A DNA stretch of 64,000 nt, taken from positions 62,001 to 126,000 of the forward strand of contig NZ_JACAQA010000002.1 in assembly GCF_013385425.1 (NCBI RefSeq). Direction: 5' to 3'. The notes below the pieces were generated by a model that saw only the letters and a program-made list of their open reading frames with translations, had not been told where the DNA came from and made no database searches. Origin of the DNA: Pseudomonas gingeri. GTDB taxonomy: Bacteria > Pseudomonadota > Gammaproteobacteria > Pseudomonadales > Pseudomonadaceae. Position numbers and translations under genes: made by a program. Shown piece by piece: positions 1 through 9,652 of the stretch (its first letter is position 1; each line of letters opens with the position of its first letter).

Positions 1-914
1 TCCTGGTGATGCAGTACCTGCAACACACCCGTTTGCAGGACAGCAAAACCTGGCCTCCGGCCTTGCGCACGCAGGTGGCCGAGGACGCGGTGAGCAAGGG
101 GGCGCTGATCAACGCCTTGCGCGTCGAACCGGACCTCGGTACGCCAGCCCGTGGCGGCCTGCCGGCGACCATCGCGCGACGCACCTCTGCCGGCTGGCGG
201 ATCAGCGGGCGCAAGATCTACTCCACCGGCAGCCACGGTCTGACCTGGTTCAGCGTCTGGGCCCGCAGCACCGATGAAGACCCGCTGGTCGGTGCCTGGC
301 TGGTGCACAAGGACACGCCCGGCATCAGAATCATCGAGGATTGGGACCATCTGGGCATGCGCGCCACCTGCAGCCACGAGGTGGTATTCGACAATGTCCT
401 GGTGCCGCTGGATCACGCCGTCAGCGTCAGCCCCTGGAGCGCACCGCAACCCGAGCTGGATGGCGACGGCTTCCTGTGGATGTCGGTACTGCTTTCATCG
501 GTCTACGACGCCGTTGCCCAAGCGGCTCGGGACTGGCTGGTGGGCTGGCTGGAACAACGCAAGCCCTCCAACCTCGGCGCGGCACTCTCGACCCTGCCGC
601 GCTTCCAGGAGACCGTCGGGCATATCGACACCTTGCTGTTCGCCAACCGCAGCCTGCTCGATGCCGCGGCTGAGGGACACACGCCCACGAGCAACGCCGC
701 GCAACTGAAATTCCTGGTCACCGGCAACGCCATCCGCGCCGTCGAATTGGCCATCGAGGCGTCCGGCAATCCCGGCCTGTCACGCCACAACCCCTTGCAA
801 CGGCATTACCGCGACGTGCTCTGCAGTCGCGTTCACACGCCGCAGAACGATGCCGTGCTGCAAGGTGTCGGCAAAGCCGTCTTCGCCCAGCGCCAGCCAA
901 AGGAACGCCCATGA
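1..914 (+). CDS. Acyl-CoA dehydrogenase family protein (5' end cut by window)
   Basis: The reading frame is already open at base 3, so the true start lies upstream. About 304 C-terminal codons are present, against roughly 380-400 residues for the family. The central beta-domain is recognisable: GWRISGRKIYSTGS followed by a segment ending in HLGMRAT and FDNVLVP, the usual FAD/substrate contact region. The C-terminal helical half follows, with an HYRD motif near the end as in other acyl-CoA dehydrogenases. Members oxidise acyl-CoA or related substrates with FAD, and some are monooxygenase-like. The stop overlaps the next start by 4 bp (ATGA), so it is co-translated with the 2-hydroxyacid dehydrogenase. 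The substrate cannot be deduced. Confidence 0.85.
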   Translation, partial: LVMQYLQHTRLQDSKTWPPALRTQVAEDAVSKGALINALRVEPDLGTPARGGLPATIARRTSAGWRISGRKIYSTGSHGLTWFSVWARSTDEDPLVGAWLVHKDTPGIRIIEDWDHLGMRATCSHEVVFDNVLVPLDHAVSVSPWSAPQPELDGDGFLWMSVLLSSVYDAVAQAARDWLVGWLEQRKPSNLGAALSTLPRFQETVGHIDTLLFANRSLLDAAAEGHTPTSNAAQLKFLVTGNAIRAVELAIEASGNPGLSRHNPLQRHYRDVLCSRVHTPQNDAVLQGVGKAVFAQRQPKERP

Positions 915-1870
915 GCCAGCTTGTGATTGCCAGCCAATTGGATGAAGACCTCAACGAGGTGGTCCGCCAGCGCCTCGCCCAAGCGCACCCTGGCGTGCGC
1001 CTTATCGGCGTCCCGGCCGGGGTACCCAGCGACCTGGCACCCGAGGTCAGTATCCTGCTGGCGCGGCCGATCAATGTACGCGGCTACCTGGCGCCGGACA
1101 CGCCACCGCCGGGCTGGCCCTATGGGTTGAAATGGATTCAGGTGGTGTCTTCCGGTATCGACTTCTACCCCAAATGGTTCTTCGACGGCCCACCGGTGAG
1201 TACGTCACGGGGCAGCGCCGCCGAGAACATCGCCGAATTCGCCCTGGCCGCGATCTTCGCCGCCGCCAAGCGTCTACCGGACATCTGGGTGCATGACTCA
1301 CAGTGGAATTTCACCGCGCTGACACCGCTCAAGGGCACCACCCTGGGGATTCTCGGCTTTGGTGCCATCGGTCGCAGCCTCGCGACCAAGGCCCACGCCC
1401 TGGGCATCAAGGTGCTGGCGTTGCGTCAGAGCCAGACGCCCTTCGAGGTGGAAGGTGTCGAGGCCGCGCGGGATATCCATGACCTGTTTGCCCGCGCCGA
1501 TCACCTGGTGCTGGCCGCCCCCCTGACCGACGCGACCCGGCATATCGTCAACACTGCCGTGCTCGCCAGCGCCAGGCCCGGCCTGCATCTGATCAACATC
1601 GCGCGCGGTGGCCTGCTTGACCAGGGAGCGTTGCTTGAAGCACTGGAGAACGGAACGATCGGCCTCGCCTCGCTGGACGTCACCGAACCCGAACCGCTGC
1701 CGGACGGACATCCGTTCTACGCCCATCCACGGGTTCGTCTGTCACCCCATACGTCGGCGATTTCCAGCAACAGTGGTCACGAAATTGCCGACAGTTTCCT
1801 CGCCAATCTCGAGCGCGTCCTCAACGGCCTGACACCAGAGAACCTGGCGAACGTGCAGCGCGGGTACTAG
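911..1870 (+). CDS. D-isomer-specific 2-hydroxyacid dehydrogenase, NAD(P)-binding
   Basis: A 319-residue member of the D-2-hydroxyacid dehydrogenase family, which interconverts 2-oxo acids and D-2-hydroxy acids. The Rossmann motif GILGFGAIGR is near residue 146. The catalytic Arg lies in NIARGG, the Glu in VTEPEP and the His in LSPHTSA near the C-terminus. The start overlaps the upstream acyl-CoA dehydrogenase stop (ATGA), so the two form an operon. It converges on the T6SS kinase gene, and the two TAG stops share a CTAG. Cofactor preference and substrate are not readable by eye; glyoxylate/hydroxypyruvate reductase-like activity is possible. Confidence 0.88.
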   Translation: MSQLVIASQLDEDLNEVVRQRLAQAHPGVRLIGVPAGVPSDLAPEVSILLARPINVRGYLAPDTPPPGWPYGLKWIQVVSSGIDFYPKWFFDGPPVSTSRGSAAENIAEFALAAIFAAAKRLPDIWVHDSQWNFTALTPLKGTTLGILGFGAIGRSLATKAHALGIKVLALRQSQTPFEVEGVEAARDIHDLFARADHLVLAAPLTDATRHIVNTAVLASARPGLHLINIARGGLLDQGALLEALENGTIGLASLDVTEPEPLPDGHPFYAHPRVRLSPHTSAISSNSGHEIADSFLANLERVLNGLTPENLANVQRGY

Positions 1871-2814
1871 CAACGGAGCCAAAGGCGCGGCCAGCGGCGC
1901 CGGAGCGGGACCTTGCGAAACGCCTCCAGCAACTGATCGGTATCGATGTTCCGCTGCTCGGGGTCGAAGCTCAGCGTCTGGCGCAAGGCAGGCCAGAGAC
2001 GGCCCGGCAGTTGTGCCGGACGTCGCAGGGTTCGCTCCAGACCTTGGTCCCTGGCCTTGAGCGCATCCAGACGATGGAAAGGGTGCATGCCGCTGGCCAA
2101 CTCATACAGCACGCATCCCAAGGCATAGATGTCCGTCGCGACCGATAATGGCGCCCCTTCCAGCAGTTCGGCTGCCGCATACGCTGGCGTCCAGGCTTTG
2201 AAACGCGACCGGTTCAACTGCGCCAGGCCGGGCAAGACTCCCGCCATCGGCCGACCCAGGCCGAAATCGAACAGCCGCGGGCCATCCTTCGCCAACAGGA
2301 CATTGCCGGGTTTCACATCGCCATGCAGCACCCCACGCTGGTGCACATGGGCCAATGCCTCCAGCAGGCCAATGGCAATAGGCTGCAACACCGGCCAAGA
2401 CAAGCCCTCGGGCCGCTCGCACAGCAGCCGGTCCAAGCTCATGCCCTCAATCAACTCCTGGGTCATGAAGGTCCGCGCACAAGCAGTGTCGACTTCAAAA
2501 CTGTAGGTACGTACCACACAGGGATGACACAGCCGTCGCATCAGGGCGAACTCGCTGTAGAGCAACGCACTGGCATCCGTGACATCGACAAAGTCGGGAT
2601 TGAGCAGTTTCAACGCCACCCAAGGCGCCGGATCACCGAACTGCTCGTGCAGCAGATCCCGGGCCCGGTACACCACCCCCATTGCACCCGCCCCCAGCAG
2701 ACGTTCGACACGGTAACGTTGCGCCAGAAGCAAAGGCAGTTCGCTGAGACGAGCCGTTGCCAAGGGTTCAAGACCTGGCAGGCAACCCTGTTGCCAGGGC
2801 CGAGGCGCCGTCAT
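1867..2814 (-). CDS. stk1: T6SS-associated serine/threonine protein kinase (Stk1/PpkA-like)
   Basis: A Hanks-type kinase of about 315 residues, last gene of the T6SS operon. The Gly-rich loop LGAGAMGVVY, ATP-binding Lys in VALKLL, catalytic Asp in HGDVKPGN and DFG in LFDFGLG are all visible. The usual HRD Arg is replaced by Gly (HGD), so it is a non-RD kinase. A basic C-terminus follows the kinase core; there is no long periplasmic sensor domain. The ATG at 2814 was chosen because it overlaps the phosphatase stop as ATGA; an upstream in-frame start would read into the phosphatase gene. By analogy with P. aeruginosa Stk1, it probably acts with the adjacent phosphatase and FHA protein in post-translational T6SS control. 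Confidence 0.85.
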   Translation of the reverse strand: MTAPRPWQQGCLPGLEPLATARLSELPLLLAQRYRVERLLGAGAMGVVYRARDLLHEQFGDPAPWVALKLLNPDFVDVTDASALLYSEFALMRRLCHPCVVRTYSFEVDTACARTFMTQELIEGMSLDRLLCERPEGLSWPVLQPIAIGLLEALAHVHQRGVLHGDVKPGNVLLAKDGPRLFDFGLGRPMAGVLPGLAQLNRSRFKAWTPAYAAAELLEGAPLSVATDIYALGCVLYELASGMHPFHRLDALKARDQGLERTLRRPAQLPGRLWPALRQTLSFDPEQRNIDTDQLLEAFRKVPLRRRWPRLWLRC

Positions 2815-3539
2815 CGCTGCACGACCACGGCCGTCAGGTTGTCCTGCGCCGGACCGGCCAACGCGCACTCGAACAGTCGGTCCACCGCCCGGCGAGGTGA
2901 GCCGAGAGCCAAGGCGCCGCTGAGCTGTGTGTTGTCCACTGACTGATAAAGACCGTCACTGCATAACAGAAACGCGTCGCCCGGACGCACCTCGAACGTC
3001 AACACCTCCAGGCTCAGACGCGGCTGAGCACCGACCGCCCGTGTCAATGCATGATCGCCCGACTGTCGAGCTGCCCCCTCGGTCCCCCCGGGTTGCTCGG
3101 AGAGCCTTTGCTGCCAAAGCGAGTGATCCTTCGACAGCTGGTACAGGGATTGGTCACGCCACAGGTAACAGCGACTGTCTCCCGCCCAGATGCAGATGCC
3201 CTTGCCCTGCTCGACCAGCAGTGCAACCACGGTGCTGCCGATCACTCCACCCTGACGGTCGCACGCCAGGGTCAGCTCCTCGGTCAGGCGCCGGTTCAGC
3301 CAGTGCAGGCAACGCCTGACCGCTTCGCCGCGCAACTGCACATCAGGTTCGGGTGGCAGCATCGCCAGGTGGTTGACGATCAACTGGCTGGCAATGTCCC
3401 CCGACTGATGCCCCCCCAGGCCGTCGGCCACGGCCCACAGGCCCAGGGCCGTACTGTCGAGAAACGCATCCTCGTTGCGCGTCCGGACCTTGCCGGGATC
3501 GGTACGCCCGGCGCTGCAAGGGAATTTCGAGCGCACCAT
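2811..3539 (-). CDS. stp1: T6SS-associated PP2C-family Ser/Thr phosphatase (Stp1/PppA-like)
   Basis: A 242-residue PP2C phosphatase that would reverse phosphorylation by the adjacent kinase. Metal-binding and core motifs are present in order: VRTRNEDAFLD at the N-terminus, VADGLGGHQSGD, CSDGLYQSV and the terminal DNLTAVVV. The length matches stand-alone bacterial PP2C enzymes. The start overlaps the tssM stop and the stop overlaps the kinase start, both as ATGA, so the three genes are translationally coupled. The expected cytoplasmic targets are the FHA protein or other T6SS components; that is inference from the P. aeruginosa paradigm. Confidence 0.88.
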   Translation of the reverse strand: MVRSKFPCSAGRTDPGKVRTRNEDAFLDSTALGLWAVADGLGGHQSGDIASQLIVNHLAMLPPEPDVQLRGEAVRRCLHWLNRRLTEELTLACDRQGGVIGSTVVALLVEQGKGICIWAGDSRCYLWRDQSLYQLSKDHSLWQQRLSEQPGGTEGAARQSGDHALTRAVGAQPRLSLEVLTFEVRPGDAFLLCSDGLYQSVDNTQLSGALALGSPRRAVDRLFECALAGPAQDNLTAVVVQR

Positions 3540-6500
3540 CAGAGTTGCGCCGGCAGTTGAAAGCGCCGCACCGTTTCCAGTTCAAAAGGATTCGGTGAGC
3601 GCTGGCTGGCCAACAGGTAGTTGAATCGTGCCCCCGCCAGGTCCGCCTTCATCACCAGGACATCACGGCCACTGAGGTATTCGGTCTGCATCAGGTCCAG
3701 CAGGCGAAACAACGACCAGGGCCCGGTGTTCTTCTCGATCCCGACGGGACGCTCGGCCACCCGCTCCAATACCAGGCTGGTGCGCCCGTCCTCGACCTCG
3801 CTGGGCCAATGGAACAGCACTGGTACCACCGGACCATGGCGGTATTCCATCGACTGATTGCCGAAACGGAACTCGGCACGGCTGACCACCGGGTCCAGCG
3901 TGTAAGGTTCTAGCCGGAAGCGAACCGACGGCTCCGGTGAATCGGGTTCGAAGAAGCTCTGGCGAATACGTTGCGCCCGCCCCATCTGTTGCAGCACCAG
4001 CGATGACATCGGCAACCCGAGTCCATCCACGCGACGCAACTGGTAGGCCCCCGACTCGTGGCTGACAAAAGGCCTCAGGTAATCATTGAAGAAACGTTCG
4101 ACGACGCCTTGGGCCTTGAAAAACTCGCGAAAGTCATTGAGGGCGACATCGCTGCTGCTATGGGCATGAAACGGATAACGCTGATGAATCGACTCCTTGT
4201 AGAAGCCATACACCTCATGCTGGTAGCGGCGGTCGACGTACTGATGGGCCAGCGTCAGGACCTGTCCCCAACTGTGATCGGCGATCACACCGAACCACTC
4301 GCTTACCGGCACCGGCAAACGGGCGGCGGCGGTACGCAGGTGCGTCATGGCATCGCGCTGGCCGCTCATTCGCGACTTTGCCAGTTCAAAAGCGGCCTGT
4401 TCCGGTTGATGGGCACGCACCAGGGTCGCCAGTTGAGCCTGTAATTCGTTCAACGCCTGCAAGGCCATGCGTAACTCGGCCGTTGGCGCCCCCTCATCGT
4501 CGAGCAGGTGGTGCAGAGGCTCGAAACGACGCTGCAAGGCCTCTCGACCGGCACTCGGCAAGCTGTTTGCCACGGCACCCGCGGTCTGGTCGGCGAGCAC
4601 TGCCAAGGCTTTACCCGGCATGGCGTCGGTAGCGCCCTTCTCACCATCGCTGCCCGCCGAGAAACGGGTATTTTCTCGCACCAGCGCCAAGGTCTTGATC
4701 AACGGCGAATCAACCGCGGACAAGGTCGTCAGGTAGCCGCTGCCCAAGCTAGCCTCCAGTAGCGGCTGCAGGGACAACGCCGCCACCGCCTCGCCCCAGT
4801 GCCGTGCATAATCGGCAAAGTAGAGTTGCTCCAACTCGACCATCAATTGACGCAACTCGGCGGCGCTCAGCGTGCGTTCTCCGAGCACCCAGTGCTCACG
4901 CTGGATCTGTCCGGCCAACGACGTGGCCAGGCTCAGGGCAAACTGCTGATAGCCGCGCTGGGTATACAAGCCGGCAATCCTATGATCGATGCCGGCCAAG
5001 GCGGCGCCCTGGCTGCCGAGATGCTGGCTGAGGCGATAGTCGGGCAGACGACCGCCGTTCTGGCGCAGGCTGCGATAGACCACGCTCGCCAATGCCTCTT
5101 GGCGCAACAACTGGCGGGTTTGTGCAACCAGGTTGTCGTCGAGCGAATAGCTGAACGGTTGGGCCAGCAGACGATCCAGATGCGGCTCCAGATCGCCCGG
5201 CAGGCCCGGCTGTGCCTGGTGCTGGGCGGACCACTGGACAAGGATTTTCTCCTTGAGCCAGGACGCTTCGCGATGCTCGGCCAGGCCCAGCATCAGGTAG
5301 GCCCGCAGGCTGTCGAGCAGGGCTTCACGATCAGGATGCTGACCACGCACCTGAGTCTCCAGACCACGGGCGATGTAAGGCAACAGCCGCTCACGCAGCG
5401 TTTGTTCGTAGGCCCACTCGACCGGCGGCCGACTTTCGCCACCCTGGTAGAGGCCGTTGCGCTCGGACAGAGGTACCTCGCCGGGCGCCGGAAAGACCTG
5501 GGTCGCGGCATAGCTGATCTCCAGCGCCGCCAGCAAGGCTTGCCCGTCGTCCTGTGTAGCCGGAAGCAGTGGGTGTCGTGTCAATTCCCGGGCAAACTCA
5601 CGGATTCGCTCAAGACGCTCATGATTGGAGGAAAAACCAATGCTCCAGATCAGCCCGAACACGGTCAGCACCCCCAACGCCGCGCCATACACTGCCTTTT
5701 GCCCCCACTCGATACGGCGTCGCTCTCGCCCGTCGAGCCCGGCGACATGCGCCTCGGGAAACACCACCTGCTCAAGCAGATCGGCGATAAAGCCTGGACG
5801 CTGGTCGCGCACACACGTCAGGTAGACGCCGCGCAAGCGCAGGTCGCGGGAATGACTCTTGCCTGAAAACACCGCCTCGATAAAGCTCCCCAGTGGCGTG
5901 ACGATACGCTCCAGGTGACGGGGAAACTCGAGAATCCGTGCGCGACGCTGGAGCAGGCGTTCCTGATGCAAACGTTGAATCAACTGGCTGTTGAGGCGCT
6001 GCAACAGGGCATCGAACATCTCCCGAAACACGGCTTTTCCAGGGCTGGACAGCGTCTTGGGGAAACTGAAGCCCAGGACCTGCCCCCACTCCTCCCGTGA
6101 CAAAGAGTCAAAGAACTCCTCAAAACCAGCCAAACTATCGGCGTGGCTCAACACCAGGTAAACCGGCACCTCGACATGCAACGTCCGGCGTATTTCCAGC
6201 AGCCGTGAGCGTGCTTGCAGTGCCAGCTTGTCGGCGGCCTGATCGTCCAGTTTGTCCAGGCTTTTCAGCGAAACCACCAGCAGAACACCATTGAGCGGCT
6301 GATGGCGACGCCGGCGACGCAATAGCTCCAGTAGCGCCGACCAGACTCGGTTGTCGACAGCACCGTCGGGTTGCTGCAAATGCCCACCTGGTGCTTCAAG
6401 CAGCACCGCCGGCGCGGCGAAAAAGCCCTGGATATCCTGCCCATCTCCACCGCTGATCCGGGATTCCTCGTCTGCGGATCCCAGAACGGGCTCGAGCCCA

Positions 6501-6952
6501 AAACCTTCCAGCAGCGTGCTTTTCCCCGCGCCTTGAGGACCGATTACCAGGTACCAGGGCAGCGCTTTGCGTCCCTGCTTGCCCTGACGTCGATAGAGTT
6601 CCGCGCTGTTCAAACGTCGCACCAATACCTGTAGACGCTGCTGCTGAGTGTCCAGGCGCTTATCGAGTCGGCGTTGCGTCAGCAGCCGTGCGTGGCTTGA
6701 ATTCCTGTCTGCCTCGGCGGGCTGACGAAGGTTACGACGCCAACTGACCACGACCATGGACAGCCCCCAGCCCAGGAACAGCACGCTGATACTCAACAAT
6801 CGGGCCGCGGCGGCGGCCCAGAACCGATAGTCGGCCACGGCGAGCCAGGGCCCCGCGAACCAGATGAACAAGGCCATGCCCAGCACCAGCAACAGGCTCC
6901 AGCACCAGGTCTGGCACAACCCGGTGATCAGGCTCTTCAACAATTTTTTCAT
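3539..6952 (-). CDS. tssM: T6SS inner-membrane complex protein TssM (IcmF)
   Basis: An IcmF/TssM protein of 1137 residues, the core of the TssJLM trans-envelope complex. Two N-terminal hydrophobic segments begin within the first 75 residues, and a further one follows residue ~440 (GVLTVFGLIWSIGF). The cytoplasmic NTPase lobe keeps a complete Walker A (IGPQGAGKST), so it may bind nucleotide. The long periplasmic C-terminal part carries the region that binds TssJ. The ATG at 6952 overlaps the tssL stop (ATGA) and begins MKKLLKSLI; the frame is open further upstream, but that would run back into tssL. It sits between tssL and the phosphatase gene. Confidence 0.93.
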   Translation of the reverse strand: MKKLLKSLITGLCQTWCWSLLLVLGMALFIWFAGPWLAVADYRFWAAAAARLLSISVLFLGWGLSMVVVSWRRNLRQPAEADRNSSHARLLTQRRLDKRLDTQQQRLQVLVRRLNSAELYRRQGKQGRKALPWYLVIGPQGAGKSTLLEGFGLEPVLGSADEESRISGGDGQDIQGFFAAPAVLLEAPGGHLQQPDGAVDNRVWSALLELLRRRRRHQPLNGVLLVVSLKSLDKLDDQAADKLALQARSRLLEIRRTLHVEVPVYLVLSHADSLAGFEEFFDSLSREEWGQVLGFSFPKTLSSPGKAVFREMFDALLQRLNSQLIQRLHQERLLQRRARILEFPRHLERIVTPLGSFIEAVFSGKSHSRDLRLRGVYLTCVRDQRPGFIADLLEQVVFPEAHVAGLDGRERRRIEWGQKAVYGAALGVLTVFGLIWSIGFSSNHERLERIREFARELTRHPLLPATQDDGQALLAALEISYAATQVFPAPGEVPLSERNGLYQGGESRPPVEWAYEQTLRERLLPYIARGLETQVRGQHPDREALLDSLRAYLMLGLAEHREASWLKEKILVQWSAQHQAQPGLPGDLEPHLDRLLAQPFSYSLDDNLVAQTRQLLRQEALASVVYRSLRQNGGRLPDYRLSQHLGSQGAALAGIDHRIAGLYTQRGYQQFALSLATSLAGQIQREHWVLGERTLSAAELRQLMVELEQLYFADYARHWGEAVAALSLQPLLEASLGSGYLTTLSAVDSPLIKTLALVRENTRFSAGSDGEKGATDAMPGKALAVLADQTAGAVANSLPSAGREALQRRFEPLHHLLDDEGAPTAELRMALQALNELQAQLATLVRAHQPEQAAFELAKSRMSGQRDAMTHLRTAAARLPVPVSEWFGVIADHSWGQVLTLAHQYVDRRYQHEVYGFYKESIHQRYPFHAHSSSDVALNDFREFFKAQGVVERFFNDYLRPFVSHESGAYQLRRVDGLGLPMSSLVLQQMGRAQRIRQSFFEPDSPEPSVRFRLEPYTLDPVVSRAEFRFGNQSMEYRHGPVVPVLFHWPSEVEDGRTSLVLERVAERPVGIEKNTGPWSLFRLLDLMQTEYLSGRDVLVMKADLAGARFNYLLASQRSPNPFELETVRRFQLPAQL

Positions 6953-7830
6953 TTCACATCCTTGCGCAGATCGACCATCGGCGGGTTCAACGGTGGGTAA
7001 TGTTGCAGCACCAGCTTTCTCTGCTCCCCGAGCACCCAGGCAAATCCTCCGTACATGACGCCCAGGCAGGTCAGGGTAAAGAGTGGTACCAGCCAGCCGG
7101 GGACCGAGCGAACCCGTCTTGCCGGTTGCCGTCCCACCCCCTGCCAGCAAGGCGACAGCTCTCGGGCGGGCTCACCGCGGAGCTGACGAATCTGTCGATA
7201 GAGACTGTCGCGGGTTGCGTCCAGCGCCAGGGAGCCGCGGTTGGCGATGCGGTATTTGCCTTCAAAACCCAACGCCAGGCAGAGGTACATGAGCTCCAGC
7301 AGGAAAAGGTGCTTGACCGGGTCCTGCAACAGGCGCTCCAGCAACTGGAAGAACTTCTCGCCACCAAAGGTTTCGTTGTGAAAGCGGCTGAGCAGGCTCA
7401 TCTTCGACCAATGACCCTCCTGGCTGACGGCAGCACTCATGACCGCCTCGTCCAGCGCGGTACAGAGCACATAACGGGCGCTCATCACCTGGCTGGCCTC
7501 CAGCTCCAACTGCAGGGCGCGTGCTTCGAAAGCCTCAAGTTTCAACACCAGGCGCTCGTGCAGTGCACCCAGGCTACGGTCGCTTTCGTGACGACTGATG
7601 GCCGCCAGTTCTTCCAGCAGATCGGCCGCGGCGATCACCAGGCGGTTTATGCCCTGGGTAACGGTTTCTTGCGGCCGGGCGCGAGAGGCATGAATCATCC
7701 GCGCCTGTAACTGCTCGACCTTCGGTACGGCATCGGCGTCCGTCAACGGCCCCTGGAACACGTTGCTCTCGTCGAGTCCGACCAGTACCGTCAGGTCGTC
7801 CCGGGGGGCCTGGGTTTCGTCCTTGTGCAT
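6949..7830 (-). CDS. tssL: T6SS inner-membrane protein TssL (DotU/IcmH)
   Basis: A DotU-family TssL of 293 residues. A cytoplasmic helical domain (YVLCTALDEAVM and the FFQLLERLL region are typical) is followed by one C-terminal membrane span (LVPLFTLTCLGVMYGGF). No OmpA-like peptidoglycan-binding extension follows, so anchoring to the wall must come from another protein or be absent. The ATG at 7830 was chosen: AGGAG lies six bases upstream, better placed than for the alternative TTG at 7836, which overlaps the tssK stop. It partners TssM in the membrane complex that docks the baseplate through TssK. Confidence 0.92.
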   Translation of the reverse strand: MHKDETQAPRDDLTVLVGLDESNVFQGPLTDADAVPKVEQLQARMIHASRARPQETVTQGINRLVIAAADLLEELAAISRHESDRSLGALHERLVLKLEAFEARALQLELEASQVMSARYVLCTALDEAVMSAAVSQEGHWSKMSLLSRFHNETFGGEKFFQLLERLLQDPVKHLFLLELMYLCLALGFEGKYRIANRGSLALDATRDSLYRQIRQLRGEPARELSPCWQGVGRQPARRVRSVPGWLVPLFTLTCLGVMYGGFAWVLGEQRKLVLQHYPPLNPPMVDLRKDVK

Positions 7831-7832
7831 GT

Positions 7833-9164
7833 TCAACTCCTGATAGCCCAGAAATGCAGTTCAAGTTCACCAAGCTCGCCCGACTGGTGAAAGGCGAACC
7901 CACCCGAACGGGCCAACTGCGCCAGCTCCTGGGCATTGGGCTCCAGGCTGAAATAGGTCTGGCCCGAATCAAAGGGAATCTGTCTCGGCGCGACGGGTAA
8001 TGGCGTCACGCGGATGCCGGGCAGGTGCAGATTGACCAGGTCGCGAAGCCCCTCGACAGTGCCGACCTTCAAGTGCGCGGGCAGGCGCTGACGCAATTGC
8101 TCGCGGCCACAGTTGGCACTTGCGGCGATCACGAAGGTGGCGGAGCCGATCAGGTCAGAGTCCACCAGGGGAGAAACCAGGATGCCGTAATGGCGGGGTT
8201 CCAGGATCAGCTCGATGGCATGCTGTTCAAGGACCATGGACAGCAACTGACGCACCTCGACCATCAAGGCGCGAAAACTGCCGCCCTGGTCACCGTGTCG
8301 ATAAGCAGGCACGAACTCAGGACGCCGGGAGCCGGCGGAGAACGTGGTTAACTCGCCGAGCACTTCGAGCAGCAAGCGATAAAGGCGTTCCGGGTGTAGC
8401 CCGGCCTGCTCCTGATGGTGGCGCAGCAACAGTTCGGTACGGTTGATCATTTGCAGCATGATGAACTCGCCCACCTCTGCCCCGCCGACCTTGCCATTGG
8501 AACGTATCCGCTCGGCCAGGCAGTGAGCTCGATTGTCCAGCAAGGCGATCACTTCCCTGAGGCAGGCACTCAGGAACTCGGAGGACTGCGTTTCGATCAC
8601 CGTCGGCATGAACTCGGGGTCAAGGCTGATGGTCCGGTCGGCATTGCTGCCCTGTATCTGGCACAACGGCAGCTTGACCCAGGCCTGGTCGTTGCCTGAC
8701 TCCCCCGCCAGCAATTGCAGATTGGGTTGGGCGCAGAGGATCGAACTGCGGGTCTGCGCGCCGGCATTGGAGTCCATGACTTCGGCTTCATAACTGCAAT
8801 AACGCGCCAATACCTCTTCCTGGCTCGCTGACCGTGCCTCGATGTGATGACCCGTGACCAGCGGCAACGCCAGGTAGATCGGCATGGGACCACTGTTGGC
8901 CGGTATCTCCAGCATCAGGGGCTGGCGGCTGCCCTCCCTGTCGAACAAGCTGCCATCGGGCAATACGCCGGCCGCCCGATTGAGCACGACCTGGCCGATC
9001 TGCAGGAACTGCGGGTCGATCTCCACCTGGGTAAACCCCCAGAAATGACGGCTCGACAAGCGGGTCCGGATCTTGAGTTGGTGGTCGTAGTACCGATCGT
9101 TGTGTTGCAGATGCTGAGGACGCAACAACATCCCTTCCTGCCAGATGACTTTGTGTCTGTTCAT
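7833..9164 (-). CDS. tssK: T6SS baseplate-membrane adaptor TssK
   Basis: A TssK (ImpJ/VasE) protein of 443 residues, the usual length. The N-terminal signature KVIWQEGMLLRPQHLQ and the later FTQVEIDPQ segment are characteristic. TssK forms trimers that link the TssEFG baseplate to TssL and TssM. It is cytoplasmic with no signal peptide. The start overlaps the tssJ stop as ATGA, and the stop lies 2 bp before the tssL start, so it is tightly coupled in the operon. Confidence 0.94.
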   Translation of the reverse strand: MNRHKVIWQEGMLLRPQHLQHNDRYYDHQLKIRTRLSSRHFWGFTQVEIDPQFLQIGQVVLNRAAGVLPDGSLFDREGSRQPLMLEIPANSGPMPIYLALPLVTGHHIEARSASQEEVLARYCSYEAEVMDSNAGAQTRSSILCAQPNLQLLAGESGNDQAWVKLPLCQIQGSNADRTISLDPEFMPTVIETQSSEFLSACLREVIALLDNRAHCLAERIRSNGKVGGAEVGEFIMLQMINRTELLLRHHQEQAGLHPERLYRLLLEVLGELTTFSAGSRRPEFVPAYRHGDQGGSFRALMVEVRQLLSMVLEQHAIELILEPRHYGILVSPLVDSDLIGSATFVIAASANCGREQLRQRLPAHLKVGTVEGLRDLVNLHLPGIRVTPLPVAPRQIPFDSGQTYFSLEPNAQELAQLARSGGFAFHQSGELGELELHFWAIRS

Positions 9165-9652
9165 GGTCGGTGCTCCGTCCGGTCAGGTAATCCGGAAGCT
9201 TGATGAATGCCGGTGTGATCGAGCACCAGTCGGATCTCGCTGCGCTGGGTGTCAGGCAAGGTCAGGACGTGGCGCCAGCGGGTGTGGGGCAGATCGCGAT
9301 AGGCCGCCAACAGCCCCACGTAGCGGCTGCCCGGGGCGATGCGCAGCTTGAGCGCCAGGTCTTCCCCAGGACGTAACTCCAGCTCCTGGGTGGCAATCAG
9401 ATCTTGGGGAAGAGACTCCCTGGCGCGGTCGTAAAGACTGAAAAAATCGGCGTTTTCGAAGGCCACCGGGTGTTTGAGTTCAAACAAGCGCAACACGATG
9501 GGTGACGGTCGCCCATTGAGGTCGTGGTTCAACTGCTCACTGGCCTTCAGTTGCAAGTCCAGCTTGGTGACCGACGAAAAAGGCGATAGCGCCGAACAGC
9601 CCGACAGCAGCCAGATAGCCGCGCCAAGTAACAACGAGCGGATCTCAAACAT
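9161..9652 (-). CDS. tssJ: T6SS outer-membrane lipoprotein TssJ
   Basis: A 163-residue lipoprotein. It begins MFEIRSLLLGAAIWLLSGCS, a short basic n-region, hydrophobic core and lipobox ending at Cys19. The mature part contains conserved TssJ features (PIVLRLFELK, LPGE-like RPGEDLALKL, YVGLLAAYRDL). TssJ anchors the TssM periplasmic domain to the outer membrane. The ATG at 9652 was chosen because it gives the lipoprotein signal; the frame is open for 47 codons upstream, inside the FHA gene. The overlap with the FHA stop is 8 bp. Confidence 0.92.
   Translation of the reverse strand: MFEIRSLLLGAAIWLLSGCSALSPFSSVTKLDLQLKASEQLNHDLNGRPSPIVLRLFELKHPVAFENADFFSLYDRARESLPQDLIATQELELRPGEDLALKLRIAPGSRYVGLLAAYRDLPHTRWRHVLTLPDTQRSEIRLVLDHTGIHQASGLPDRTEHRP

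Noticed and set aside
6953..7150. 66-codon N-terminal extension of tssM
   Set aside because: It lies inside tssL; the ATG at 6952 with ATGA overlap gives the usual MKKLLKSL start.
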